From: a virus
IMG/VR virus record: IMGVR_UViG_3300047550_003227
Span: 1 to 36,421 of that record
Direction: 5' to 3' (one strand)
DNA: 36,421 nucleotides
The position numbers were made by a program, and so were the translations under genes. The notes beneath the pieces are model-generated. The model worked only from the letters and a program-made list of their open reading frames with translations. It ran no database searches and was not told the DNA's origin. Shown piece by piece: positions 21,448 to 29,998 of the stretch. Each line of letters opens with the position of its first letter. Position 1 is the stretch's first letter.

Positions 21448-23649
21448 TTAAAATTCTCCTAAAAGATCTCTTCGAAGCACGGAACGCGCTTCACCATTTG
21501 ATCGATAATCCTGCACAAATTTGCTGACCATCACTCCAGGCTCAGTCTCAGCCCGGATTATAATCACCTGCGGCTCATTGCTGCGCCGTCCTCCCTGCTC
21601 GACCACGGCCGACCCTGCTTGGCGATCCTGGCCGAGGAATATCGTGCCATTCTGACCGCCACCACCGCCACCGATCGCCGCGAGTCCTACCGATGCCGCA
21701 GCCGCTACTCCAGCCACGACGCCATAGAACTTGGCCGCGGTGAAATGCTGCGCCGCTGCAACAAAGTCCATTCGTGCATTGGCCGCAAAACCTTCTGCCA
21801 ACTCAAAGATCGCTTTCACTGCGGCTTGTGCTGTAACTGCGCTGATGATTTGCGCGGCCAGTGCCTTAAATGCTTGGCCACCAATTCGTCCGGTCAAAAT
21901 AAAGTTGGCCAGGATCTGCTGTAGTCCATTAGCCACCGCGCCAAACGCGTCAACCATCATGGAAGAGAAATTGCCAAGCTGCTGAGAGACGCTGGTAATG
22001 GCCTCTGAGGCCGACGCGCTGATCTGTCCAAAGATACCTGCGCCCTGATCCGCTGCAGCTTGACCTTGTGCGCCAAAGATCGACAATGCCGACGACGGAT
22101 CAGCCGCAAGCGATTCCATCCGCTGCCGCTGCCCCTCGGCAAACATTGCCTGCAATGCTTGGTTGAGCCGCACCTGCTGATCATGCGTGGCTTGCGCCTC
22201 GGCCCGGATGCGCTCCTCAGCGGCCTGCACTCGCGCAACTCGATCCATCTCATAAGCTTCTTCTTGCGCTACTCGCTGCGACTGCAGATCAAGCAGCTTG
22301 CGATTGATGGCCGTGGCTTCCTGCTCGAGGTTGTCCAACTTGAGCTGTAGCACCGTGTCGCTGTAGGTGCCTTCTGTGTTTTGCGCAATGTCCAAGCGTA
22401 CACGCAGGATATTTTCTTGAATGCGCCGCTGCGCATCGATGACACGCGCTTCTTCATCCACCATTGCAGCAACACGCAACCGCTCCTGCTCGTCTCGCAG
22501 TCGCTGCTCTTGCGTTTGAATGTTTTTTAGATACTGCTCATAAAAACGATTATCAGGCAGTAGCTCACTGGCAATGGGTTTTGCCGCGGTTCTGTTTGGT
22601 GCTGCTGCTTTCTCTCGTGCCTTACGTCGCTCTTCTGCTACTCGTGCACCCAGATCAACCGCTGCGCCAGTGCCTCGATCGACAGCTTCAAGACGTGCAA
22701 TCGCGTCAGCCTCGATCTTGGCCTGCATTCGTTCTGCAGCTTCAGGATCAAAAGCTTCCACAAAGGCATCGCCAAGACTATCAAGCGAATTGATGAGGCC
22801 TGTCCCGATATCGTAAGCCAGCCCCTTAACCTTGATGCTCAAGATATCCAGCCGCTTACCAAACTCATCCGCCGCGGCAACATCCTCTCGAGACAGCTTT
22901 ACTCCAAACTCGTCGGCCTTGTTGATCAGGTTGGCATAGCTGCCATCCATCTCCTTCATGATCTTAAGAAGCTGAATACCCTGTTTGCCGAATAGTTCAG
23001 TTGCGAGTGCTGTCTTCTGTGAGCCATCTTCCATGCTGGCCAGACGCTCAATAGTCTGTCGAAATGCTTCGTCTACAGATCCGGTCAGGTCAATACCAAG
23101 GGCGCGAAACGTCGCCGACATTTCCTCATTGCCCTCTTGAGCAGACTGCATCTGTTTTTGGAAAATCACCGTGGTTGAGGTCAGTGATTCAAACGACTGA
23201 CCCACCAACGCAGCACCAGCGTTGAGACCCTGCAGCGTATCGATCTCGAGGTTGCTGACATCCGCCAGATCGTTGAGGGCTCCAGCATAGTTGGCCGTCG
23301 ATAGCGCAGCTGCGGCCATCGCGGCACCTGCCGCTACTGCTCCACCGGCAATCGCGGCCATACCTGCCGCGCTGCCCGTCAAACTCGGAATCATCCCTGC
23401 CGCAGCGTCACCCACCAGCCCGAATTGACCCACAAACCCGGCAAGCTGGCCCCGCGCTGCATCGCCAAAGGTGTTATTGAGCTGCTGACCAGTCGCGCGG
23501 ATGCGGTCACCCACTCGTGACAGTTGCGCGGACGTCTCCGCTGCCATTCCCTGGACGACGCCTTGGAATAGCTCGAGCTGCTGCCGAGCATCCATCGAGT
23601 TGACGTCGATCTTGAATAGCAGTCCTACTTGGTCACGGTCTAACGCCAT
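21448..23649 (-). CDS. Tail tape measure protein
   Basis: 733 residues. The N-terminus has a helix, then a long Ala/Gly-rich hydrophobic zone (about 75-125; GMAAIAGGAVAAGAAMAAAAL). The middle contains TNYAGALNDLADVSNLEIDTLQGL and ATELFGKQGIQLLK typical of tape measure proteins. Residues about 300-520 are long coiled coils, and the C-terminal third has hydrophobic segments and a Gly-rich run. At about 1.5 angstrom per residue a tail near 110 nm is predicted. No lysozyme or peptidase domain is visible. It follows the two tail chaperone frames as usual. Confidence 0.9.
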   Translation of the reverse strand: MALDRDQVGLLFKIDVNSMDARQQLELFQGVVQGMAAETSAQLSRVGDRIRATGQQLNNTFGDAARGQLAGFVGQFGLVGDAAAGMIPSLTGSAAGMAAIAGGAVAAGAAMAAAALSTANYAGALNDLADVSNLEIDTLQGLNAGAALVGQSFESLTSTTVIFQKQMQSAQEGNEEMSATFRALGIDLTGSVDEAFRQTIERLASMEDGSQKTALATELFGKQGIQLLKIMKEMDGSYANLINKADEFGVKLSREDVAAADEFGKRLDILSIKVKGLAYDIGTGLINSLDSLGDAFVEAFDPEAAERMQAKIEADAIARLEAVDRGTGAAVDLGARVAEERRKAREKAAAPNRTAAKPIASELLPDNRFYEQYLKNIQTQEQRLRDEQERLRVAAMVDEEARVIDAQRRIQENILRVRLDIAQNTEGTYSDTVLQLKLDNLEQEATAINRKLLDLQSQRVAQEEAYEMDRVARVQAAEERIRAEAQATHDQQVRLNQALQAMFAEGQRQRMESLAADPSSALSIFGAQGQAAADQGAGIFGQISASASEAITSVSQQLGNFSSMMVDAFGAVANGLQQILANFILTGRIGGQAFKALAAQIISAVTAQAAVKAIFELAEGFAANARMDFVAAAQHFTAAKFYGVVAGVAAAASVGLAAIGGGGGGQNGTIFLGQDRQAGSAVVEQGGRRSNEPQVIIIRAETEPGVMVSKFVQDYRSNGEARSVLRRDLLGEF

Positions 23650-23830
23650 CGAGTATTACCTGCCTCTCACCACCGTTACCCCACATTGCGGCCATCCGCT
23701 CATCTTCCCACTGCTGAAGCTTGACCGCCGCGCAGTTGTCAAAGTCGAACGCTACGCCAGCATCATCCAGCTGCAAGAGCTGGCTCGGCCTCGTCCCGAA
23801 CTTGCTGGCCGTCATCGCTATCGCCAACAA
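23633..23830 (-). CDS. Tail assembly chaperone, second frame (gpT-like)
   Basis: About 65 residues (SKFGTRPSQLLQLDDAGVAFDFDNCAAVKLQQWEDER), the pattern of the downstream tail-chaperone frame in siphoviruses. It lies in the +1 frame relative to the first frame, overlaps it by 68 bases and overlaps the tape measure start by 17. Two TTG starts could use GGGGGAGG (reverse of 23833-23840). Alternatively a +1 slip at GGG-GGA on that same G-run would give a 214-residue fusion of residues 1-147 of the first frame with this one. Confidence 0.75.
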   Translation of the reverse strand: MLAIAMTASKFGTRPSQLLQLDDAGVAFDFDNCAAVKLQQWEDERMAAMWGNGGERQVILDGVRP

Positions 23831-24278
23831 AGCCTCCCCCTGGTCGCTTCTGACGAAACCGGCGCAGCTTTTCCGGCTGCACCTCCCCTGTCTCAGTCTT
23901 TACCGGGACGCCAGGAGATCCCGCTTGCACCCAGCCGGTCAGGAAACGAAAATCCTCCGCTTCCAGTTCTGAGAGTAGCAGCACGTCCGGGTCATCGGAC
24001 TTGATTGCCACCTGTGGCTCTACGCACGAATAGACCACCGCCTCGGCCAAAAAGTTTAGCCCCTCGATCGTCTCCTCTGGCGAGAATTGCACGTTGGCAT
24101 TACTGCCGCCCTGCTGCGCCTCGAGCATAGCTCGAAGGAACGATTGCGGGATACGTCCAGCCGCCATCCACAGATCAAGCGGTGGACGCCTCATCGTAAA
24201 CACTGCGCCAGACGGTAGAGTGATCTGTCCGGTCAACTCTACTGTCTGGCGTTTCTGTCTGTACTCACTTGCTCTCAT
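23763..24278 (-). CDS. Tail assembly chaperone, first frame (gpG-like)
   Basis: 171 residues, ATG with GAGAGG upstream. It lies between the tail tube and the tape measure gene, where lambda G/GT homologues are found. The N-terminus (VELTGQITLPSGAVFTMRRPPLDLWMAAGRIPQSFL) and acidic helical middle fit tail chaperones, which bind the tape measure and recruit tail tube subunits. The C-terminal 24 residues are translated from DNA that also encodes the second frame and look like low-constraint sequence (DSDDGQQVRDEAEPALAAG). Confidence 0.8.
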   Translation of the reverse strand: MRASEYRQKRQTVELTGQITLPSGAVFTMRRPPLDLWMAAGRIPQSFLRAMLEAQQGGSNANVQFSPEETIEGLNFLAEAVVYSCVEPQVAIKSDDPDVLLLSELEAEDFRFLTGWVQAGSPGVPVKTETGEVQPEKLRRFRQKRPGGGFVGDSDDGQQVRDEAEPALAAG

Positions 24279-24300
24279 TGTAGCCTCTCAATGATTGCTG

Positions 24301-24918
24301 TTAGTTTGCCGCGCCCTGATGCCAGAAGTTGGCGATCTGGTCGCCTGTAGCGCGAGTCGTAATAGCCAGCCCGTTGAACTCAAATGGCGCTCTGGACTGA
24401 TCCTTACGCGTCACGGTGAAGTTGAATCCAGCTCGGTTGAAAGTCTTATAGAGCTGGACCACCCACCACTGGCTACTGCCGCTGATGTCCTGACCAATCA
24501 ACGCGACAGAGAACGTGCTGATGGTCGAGAGTCCACCAATAGTAAGCTCTTCGTAACCAGTCGACGTGTTGGTGTTGACGTTTTTTGTGCCGCCTACGGT
24601 CATCTTCTCGAGCAGTGACCAGTTGAACACCTGCAGGAACTCACCCTTCAAGGTCGCCCGTTCGGTGATGATTCGCGAGAGGTGCGGGGCGGTCAGCTCG
24701 TCGCTGCTGAAGTCTTGGATCTCCGGCACATACTCGAACGTTGTGCCGCCCACCGTCATTCCAAGATGGATGGCATTGGGATTTGCTGTATCATCCGGAG
24801 TGCCGTCAGTATGAAGTGTCATCCGCGAGCTTGCAGCCGGAACAGCCACATTTAGCCATACGTCAGCAGGCCCCAGGATGATCTCATTTGCATCGTAATT
24901 CTTTGCCGTTCCGGCCAT
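24301..24918 (-). CDS. Major tail tube protein
   Basis: 205 residues, beta-rich. It begins with NEIILGPADVWLNVAVP, and LHLGMTVGGTTFEYVPEIQDF, RATLKGEFLQVFNWSLLEKM and FNFTVTRKDQSRAPFEFNGLAI are typical of tail tube proteins of HK97-like siphoviruses (tube fold with a C-terminal strand of the type FEFNGLA). It lies directly upstream of the tail chaperones. Many hundred copies would stack as rings around the tape measure. No additional Ig domain is present. Confidence 0.85.
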   Translation of the reverse strand: MAGTAKNYDANEIILGPADVWLNVAVPAASSRMTLHTDGTPDDTANPNAIHLGMTVGGTTFEYVPEIQDFSSDELTAPHLSRIITERATLKGEFLQVFNWSLLEKMTVGGTKNVNTNTSTGYEELTIGGLSTISTFSVALIGQDISGSSQWWVVQLYKTFNRAGFNFTVTRKDQSRAPFEFNGLAITTRATGDQIANFWHQGAAN

Positions 24919-24921
24919 TGG

Positions 24922-25128
24922 TTATTTCTCCTTCTTCGTTGAGGTTGCCTTGATCAGATCCAGAAATGGAGTTGGATCAAGAGAGGGTCGATAATCTTTC
25001 TTCTCTTTGCGCGGGTCGAAGTAACCCAACTCTCGCGCGATTGTGCAATAAGTTTCCTCACCAAGTGCTTCGTGAGTCCACGGCAACGGGGGAAGATTCA
25101 TTGTCATAGCTTTTTCACGTGCTGTCAT
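24922..25128 (-). CDS. Small protein between tail completion and tube genes
   Basis: 68 residues; GGAGAGATAACA before the ATG. It contains PPLPWTHEALGEETYCTIARELGYFDPRKEKKDYRPSLDPTPFLDLIK, a small polar helical sequence with a basic Lys-rich C-terminus. A second Met at residue 10 is an alternative start. I do not recognise it. It lies three bases from the tail tube gene, so is presumably translated with the tail genes. Confidence 0.6.
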   Translation of the reverse strand: MTAREKAMTMNLPPLPWTHEALGEETYCTIARELGYFDPRKEKKDYRPSLDPTPFLDLIKATSTKKEK

Positions 25129-25130
25129 TG

Positions 25131-25628
25131 TTATCTCTCCAACATTTGTACCGCCAGAATTATCCGTGAATCCAGACGGTAAATTGTGTCATTCTGCCGA
25201 AGTATCCCAAACTGATGCTCCGTCACCTCCCACACTGGCTCTGTCACCGTCGAGGTAGTGACACCGCCCAGCAGGTCAGCCACGGTCATCGTGCGCAACA
25301 CTCGGTCAACTGCAAGCGTATATTTTAAGATGGTCCGCTGAAGCGTGTAAGCGTCGACGCCATCCACCGCGATGTCGATGTAGAACTCAATCCGGCCCCG
25401 GATATGCGAATCATCATCTGACTGCTCGAGCTGCTCGTTTGACGTCGAGACAAACAGAGCGGGGAAGTTCAAGACGATGGGCGTCGGCGTCCGGAAGTCC
25501 GTAAAATCACGCAAGGTTGCGTCAATTTCCGCAATAGCTGTGGCTGTCGACGCCTCAATGAATGCCTGGATGTTGTCCAGTATCCGAAGGCCAAACTCTG
25601 CTTGATATCTGGTCGTTGTGTATGCCAT
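25131..25628 (-). CDS. Putative tail completion/terminator protein
   Basis: 165 residues, alpha/beta. The pattern of an N-terminal helix (ILDNIQAFIEASTATAIAEIDATLRDF), a strand region (IRGRIEFYIDIAVDGVDAYTLQRTILKYTLAVDRVL) and a C-terminal strand (YRLDSRIILAVQM) fits gpU/gp17-like tail completion proteins that cap the tail tube at the head side. Gene order (connector, HK97 gp10-like, completion, tube) agrees. The start overlaps the previous gene stop by one base. Confidence 0.65.
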   Translation of the reverse strand: MAYTTTRYQAEFGLRILDNIQAFIEASTATAIAEIDATLRDFTDFRTPTPIVLNFPALFVSTSNEQLEQSDDDSHIRGRIEFYIDIAVDGVDAYTLQRTILKYTLAVDRVLRTMTVADLLGGVTTSTVTEPVWEVTEHQFGILRQNDTIYRLDSRIILAVQMLER

Positions 25629-26146
25629 TACTCAGCCCCCGGTGTCAGCCTGGCGCGTGATTGCGTCTGGAAACCCGCATCTCTGGCCCCACGCTCCGCA
25701 AAGCGATAGAGCCGGGAGACAATGCGGTCTATGTCGCGCTGCGTAGGCTGCAGGATCGGCCGTGCTGCCATTCTCGAGGTGCCCCGCTGGTGAAACCTCG
25801 CATAAGGCACCGCCGATCCAATGGTGAGCGATTCTGGCAAAGCATCGTACACTTGATCGCCGCCTTTCTGGCCAGCAAGCGAGAAGGACCGCCGGAGCCG
25901 CTCAGTCCTGACCAAGATTGGCTTGCCTGGATACCGTTTCGCCTTCCATTTGCCATATCGCTCTGATAGTGGCTGCCACGCTGCTCCGCCTCTGGCTCCC
26001 TGCGCGTCAAACTCCTCGAGGGTCGCCCGGAGAAAGTACATATGGATCTCTGGCCACGCCTCGCGAAAGTCACGCACAGTCTCATTGAGCGACTGAAACG
26101 CCCGTCGTGACTGCTCCACGCCATCAATGGTTACAGAGAAGTTCAT
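25628..26146 (-). CDS. Phage virion morphogenesis protein (head-tail connector)
   Basis: 172 residues from MNFSVTIDGVEQSRRAF; the ATG overlaps the previous stop as ATGA. The pattern is that of the Mu gpG-like virion morphogenesis family: an N-terminal strand, helix, WQPLSERYGKWKAKRYPGKPILVRTERLRRSFSL, AVPYARFHQRGT and RMAARPILQPTQRD (the conserved 'YA..HQ.G' and 'paRPfl' motifs). It is a minor head-tail joining protein between portal adaptor and tail. I chose the short start; upstream sequence is open but lies in the preceding gene. Confidence 0.8.
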   Translation of the reverse strand: MNFSVTIDGVEQSRRAFQSLNETVRDFREAWPEIHMYFLRATLEEFDAQGARGGAAWQPLSERYGKWKAKRYPGKPILVRTERLRRSFSLAGQKGGDQVYDALPESLTIGSAVPYARFHQRGTSRMAARPILQPTQRDIDRIVSRLYRFAERGARDAGFQTQSRARLTPGAE

Positions 26147-26814
26147 GCGAACATCGCCCTTCCTGCCTTGTAGCCATCCGCGATCATCTGCGCCCTCGGT
26201 GGTAGCGGCTGGTTGATGACGGCAATCCCATCGATAGCCACCGCTCGAGCAAACCCTTGATCTTTGCTGCGCCAGATATTGGCCACCGTCTCGAGGACGG
26301 CCTCTTGCACCTCTTCCGGCGTCTTGTCCCAGCCCCACTTGGCCGTCACGCCGACGCGAATTCCAGCAGGCCAACCGACATAATCAACCTGGTTGGAGAA
26401 CTCCGCGAAGAAGTAATCGCGCCGCTCGTTCAACGCCGCAAAGCTGCTGTAATCGTCGCCATATCGCCGCGACAAGAAGAACTCACCCGGCGTGTTCTGC
26501 TGGCTGTTCTTGTAGGGATTGACCTCCACCCAGTTCAGCACCGCAAAGCCGGTGGGCATCGTGACGGTCGGCGTCGGAGTCGAGAGGTACGGATCCACCT
26601 TGAGGTAATCCGTACCGTTGCCCCAGTAATAACGGATGCTGGCCGTCTGACCCGCCTGACCCTGCGCGAAATAACCATCCGGCAGTGAGCAGGCCGCGTC
26701 GAAAATCCTTGCCGCACGGGTCATGATCCGGATCAACAGATCCTCGTCAGCGTCCTGCGACTGGTAGACGTACGCCCTGACCTGATCGAGCGTCACATAA
26801 TCACTTGCGGCCAC
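26143..26814 (-). CDS. Head-tail connector (gp6-like adaptor)
   Basis: 223 residues. The N-terminus (YVTLDQVRAYVYQSQDADEDLLIRIMTRAARIFDAA) is the helical opening of gp6-like head-tail adaptors. A beta insertion follows (about 60-150), then GWPAGIRVGVTAKWGWDKTPEEVQEAVLETVANIW, the typical 'v.vty.aGy...P..v..A' end of this family. It forms the ring beneath the portal. It overlaps the following morphogenesis gene by four bases and the preceding small gene by 14. Confidence 0.8.
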   Translation of the reverse strand: MAASDYVTLDQVRAYVYQSQDADEDLLIRIMTRAARIFDAACSLPDGYFAQGQAGQTASIRYYWGNGTDYLKVDPYLSTPTPTVTMPTGFAVLNWVEVNPYKNSQQNTPGEFFLSRRYGDDYSSFAALNERRDYFFAEFSNQVDYVGWPAGIRVGVTAKWGWDKTPEEVQEAVLETVANIWRSKDQGFARAVAIDGIAVINQPLPPRAQMIADGYKAGRAMFA

Positions 26815-27007
26815 GTTGCCCCCTTGTCACTGCTGGTGTTACCGGATAAGCAATGCGCTTGTTCCACTTGCCAGCAAAGCCTTGCTCTTCACCTTCGTAC
26901 AACTCAGCAATGCCGCGCTCGATGAGCAGCTGGGCCACGCCTGGCGGTGGGTTGATCACGTCGCCAGGATTGGCAAGGCCCCAGGGTTTTAGGAGTTTAA
27001 TTTTCAT
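26801..27007 (-). CDS. Small head-tail region protein
   Basis: 68 residues from MKIKLLKPWGLANPGDVINPPPGVAQLLIERGIAE; GGAG lies nine bases upstream. This is a common small protein of head-tail modules: a beta strand, 'PGdv', and a helix ending in 'Li..GiAe'. It lies before the gp6-like adaptor gene. The structural role is unknown; it may be a decoration or assembly factor. Confidence 0.65.
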   Translation of the reverse strand: MKIKLLKPWGLANPGDVINPPPGVAQLLIERGIAELYEGEEQGFAGKWNKRIAYPVTPAVTRGQRGRK

Positions 27008-28187
27008 CGATCCTACACTCCTTCGGCTTGCCGTTCTCCGCCCAGTCATTCAAGTACTGGTGCTTAATCTGCCAGTCGTTGGTTGGCCAGGTTGAGACGA
27101 CCTGAAGGTGACCCAGCTTAATGTGATTGGCCTGGTAGATTGTTTTGTTATGCTCGCGCCACTTCTTCCAGAAGTAGATGTCAGCGTCGATCTTGTCATC
27201 ATCCCAATCGCCACTTGGCCCAGGTTGCGACCAGAGCCACGGCTTGGGGATGTCCTGCAATGCACGCAACTTGATCAACGTCATTCCGAAATGGCCCGTT
27301 TCAATAGGCGTCAGATCCGGCTCGAACTCGTCAAGCGTGGCCGATCGCTTGAGCTGCCCGAAAGCATCTTTCATTGTGAACAAGAACTGCTCATTGTTGC
27401 GCCGCACCTGGACCGGGACGATAGCATCCGCGTCGGGATACTGCGCCGCCAGGGTCAGCAGCTCGCGCACATCGTCAACCGTGAAGAGCGTGTCATAGTC
27501 AAGAGCAATGGCCCATTCGATGTTCTGCTCGATCAACACGTTGAGCGATCGCTGAATGCCTTGCTCCCAAAAAGCCCCGCCGAACTTATAGAGCGGAATA
27601 TTGAACTCGTGTGATCTGAGAGCCTGCCACGCGCAACCCCAGTGATCATTCCAGCCCAGCCGAGGAACACTCATCACCGCTGCTACTCGTGCTTTGACCT
27701 CGATCCGCCCATCGAGCTGCTGCATATTTGCAGGCTTCACGCCTTGCAGATTCAAGCTGATCGGCAAGGCCGCGCAGTCCTGAATCTCTGATTCCCACGT
27801 CGTCACATCTGTTAGGCCAACATAGCGCAGCATGTCGCGCAGCTTGGCTTCTGTATAGACGCTCTTGTGGTAATCGCTGTCATCCGTCTGGCCGCCCATC
27901 AGCCAGCCTTCGACCGGTGCCGATGGGTCACTCACTCGCGCTACAATCTTCTGCAAATCCGGAACGGCAATCCGCAGACGTCCGCCAGGTTTGAGAACGC
28001 GCATCCATTCTTTGAGAACGTCGACCGCCTCACGGTGGCCGAAATGCTCGAGGATATGAGACGCCCTCACCTCATCAACGGAGCCGTCAGCGTAGGCAGG
28101 AAGCGGGAAAACCTCCTGCCCAGTCTGACGGTCGAGAGTTGTGAAACCCGGAATCTTTTGCAAGCCTCCACCCAGGTTCAGTTTCAA
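26997..28187 (-). CDS. Methyltransferase-glycosyltransferase fusion
   Basis: 396 residues from a TTG start; AAGGAGGTC precedes it, overlapping the stop of the previous gene. Residues 1-about 160 are a class I SAM-dependent methyltransferase: LNLGGG (SAM loop), ASHILEHFGHREAVDVLKEWMRVLKPGGRLRIAVPDL (motifs IV-V). Residues about 165-385 look like a GT-A glycosyltransferase: AVMSVPRLG start, helices, then IEWAIALDYDTLF with a DxD-type Asp230-Asp232, and HFGMTLIKL. It lies between the capsid accessory gene and the connector genes, so it may modify a virion protein or the host surface. Not an assembly gene, thus probably a cargo gene (moron) but in the same operon. Confidence 0.75.
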   Translation of the reverse strand: MKLNLGGGLQKIPGFTTLDRQTGQEVFPLPAYADGSVDEVRASHILEHFGHREAVDVLKEWMRVLKPGGRLRIAVPDLQKIVARVSDPSAPVEGWLMGGQTDDSDYHKSVYTEAKLRDMLRYVGLTDVTTWESEIQDCAALPISLNLQGVKPANMQQLDGRIEVKARVAAVMSVPRLGWNDHWGCAWQALRSHEFNIPLYKFGGAFWEQGIQRSLNVLIEQNIEWAIALDYDTLFTVDDVRELLTLAAQYPDADAIVPVQVRRNNEQFLFTMKDAFGQLKRSATLDEFEPDLTPIETGHFGMTLIKLRALQDIPKPWLWSQPGPSGDWDDDKIDADIYFWKKWREHNKTIYQANHIKLGHLQVVSTWPTNDWQIKHQYLNDWAENGKPKECRIDEN

Positions 28188-28188
28188 G

Positions 28189-28629
28189 TTAGACCTCCTT
28201 GACGACGTTGCTGCCGTACTCGGATGTACCCGATGGAGCCTCATCGAGCTTGTCGAGGAAGCCGACGGCAGCAACGGGGATGTTGCTATTGGTCGAACCA
28301 GCCGGGACGGTCAGCTCAACCCGCATGTACCGCTTACGGTTGCCGTTGCTACGATCAGCGAAGAACCGCACCGACTGCGAAGCGGCCACCGCCGCCGCAC
28401 CAGTCGAGAGTGCGGTGATTTCGCTGAAGTTGGTGACAACGGTGTCATCGCTCTCAAAGATCTTGATGGAGCTTGGCGCAGTGCCAGCCCCGGCCATAGC
28501 GCCGAGGGTAACAAGGATCTCAGCGGACCCCGCGTCAAGGCAATCGAAGTTGGCCGTAGCCGTTGCCCCGTGAGTCACGGTAGCAGGCACCAGCAGGACA
28601 GTTGATTTAATGTTTTTCTGGTTGTTCAT
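28189..28629 (-). CDS. Putative capsid accessory/decoration protein
   Basis: 146 residues, beta-rich with many Ala/Thr/Val (VLLVPATVTHGATATANFDCLDAGSAEILVTLGAMAG; NRKRYMRVELTVPAG). It lies directly after the major capsid gene, 14 bases away, and ends two bases before the fusion gene. Size and position fit a cement or head-fibre protein; the sequence does not decide. Confidence 0.6.
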   Translation of the reverse strand: MNNQKNIKSTVLLVPATVTHGATATANFDCLDAGSAEILVTLGAMAGAGTAPSSIKIFESDDTVVTNFSEITALSTGAAAVAASQSVRFFADRSNGNRKRYMRVELTVPAGSTNSNIPVAAVGFLDKLDEAPSGTSEYGSNVVKEV

Positions 28630-28643
28630 TCTGGATCACCTCC

Positions 28644-29987
28644 TTAGCTGGCAGCCGTGATGAGTCCGACGATCGGCCCGGCAGCAGTCGTGTTGCCGAC
28701 GTCGTGAACGTTGATGTCAAATCGCTCCGTGCCGCGAATGGCAAGCTGGTCCTCAGCGAACTTGTACTCGCTCGAGAGAGCCAGCGAGAGCAGTCGACGA
28801 TCGCCGAACGTGGAGCCGAGCCGGAAGTTGCCCAACAACGCGCAGATCTGGCTATTGGCTTCCGTGGTCGGCATCACCTGCGACAGAACGACAGGATAGC
28901 CAAGGAATCGTGGCACGCCACCATTGGCAATATCCACCACCGTGTTGCCACCCGCCGCGGTCTGCAGCTTGTGGGCCACCGTGTCGAAGAAGGTCGCGCT
29001 CATGATCCACACGGCACCATTGCGAGCGTAGAGCGGGAGCTTGCCAAGGACGCCGTGGAAGTCGCTTAGCACGATCTCCGAGTAGGCGTTACCGGTGGCA
29101 ACCTGCAGGCCCTTGATGTTGCCAATAGTCGCGTCAACCGCGCGGAGTTTCGAGCGGACACCAGTGATCCCGCCGTAGGTGCTGGTTCCATCGCCGTTGA
29201 AGTAGCACTCGTCTTCCTTCTGGCTGAACGCGTAAGCGATCTCACCGGCAAGGTCATCGCCGATGCTGATCATGGCGTCCTCGTTGAGTTCGCTTGACCA
29301 CAGGGTCAGGGCAGCCAGCTTTTTGGCAACCAAGTTGATCTGATCCCAAGTCTTGTCGCTGTTGGTGATCGTGGCAGCCTCACCGACGAAGTAGGCCGTC
29401 AGACCACCCACACGGCGTGGAATCGTGAGCGTATCGGAGGACATCGGGACAACTCGCGCCACCTGACGGGCCACGCCGTAGGTCTCGCGCAGATCGATGA
29501 TATCGGTGCTGAACTCCGGTGGGACCAGGTATCCGCCGAGGTAGTTGGTGCCCTCTGACAGAGCCTTGGTCTGGATGCCGTTCTGATCGCACCACTGCTT
29601 GCTGGCCGGATCTCCGACAACGGCTCCCTTGAACCACTTGCCGAACCGATAAGCACGCTCATCAGCATTGCGACCGGCAACCGTGCCCTTAAAGTTCTTG
29701 ACCTTGCTCACCCGCGAAAACTCGATGGTCGGCGCGGGGATGGTGTTGTCCGCCTTGGTCGAAGGCGTGCCACTGTGACTATACGTGATCGCGTTTGACT
29801 TCATTGCCTCGATCTCCTCGAGCTGCTTGATCTCCACATCGAGAGCGGCGATCTGCTCGTTACGTCCCTTGATCTCCACCAGCATTTCCGCGGGAATCGT
29901 CGAGACGTCCTGATGCTTTTCAAATACCGCTTTCTGCTCACTCTTGAGCTTGTCAGCGGCCAAAATCTTCTCCTGAAGTTTGGTCAT
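28644..29987 (-). CDS. HK97-fold major capsid protein
   Basis: 447 residues, AGGAGA before the ATG. Residues 1-about 65 form a coiled-coil delta-domain (KILAADKLKSEQKAVFEKHQ...EQIAALDVEIKQLEEIEAM), which serves as scaffold and should be removed by the prohead protease within about residues 65-110. The rest is an HK97 fold: GTNYLGGYLVPPEFSTDIIDL (N-arm), TLTIPRRVGGLTAYFVGEAATIT (E-loop region), LWSSELNEDAMISIGDDLAGEIAYAFSQKEDECYFNGDGT (spine helix) and FLGYPVVLSQVMP. It is expressed after portal and protease in standard order. Confidence 0.95.
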   Translation of the reverse strand: MTKLQEKILAADKLKSEQKAVFEKHQDVSTIPAEMLVEIKGRNEQIAALDVEIKQLEEIEAMKSNAITYSHSGTPSTKADNTIPAPTIEFSRVSKVKNFKGTVAGRNADERAYRFGKWFKGAVVGDPASKQWCDQNGIQTKALSEGTNYLGGYLVPPEFSTDIIDLRETYGVARQVARVVPMSSDTLTIPRRVGGLTAYFVGEAATITNSDKTWDQINLVAKKLAALTLWSSELNEDAMISIGDDLAGEIAYAFSQKEDECYFNGDGTSTYGGITGVRSKLRAVDATIGNIKGLQVATGNAYSEIVLSDFHGVLGKLPLYARNGAVWIMSATFFDTVAHKLQTAAGGNTVVDIANGGVPRFLGYPVVLSQVMPTTEANSQICALLGNFRLGSTFGDRRLLSLALSSEYKFAEDQLAIRGTERFDINVHDVGNTTAAGPIVGLITAAS

Positions 29988-29998
29988 ATATCCATCTC

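Noticed and set aside
23763-23850. Lambda-like -1 frameshift for the tail chaperones
   Set aside because: The second frame is +1 (or -2) to the first, and no X-XXY-YYZ heptamer is in the needed frame.
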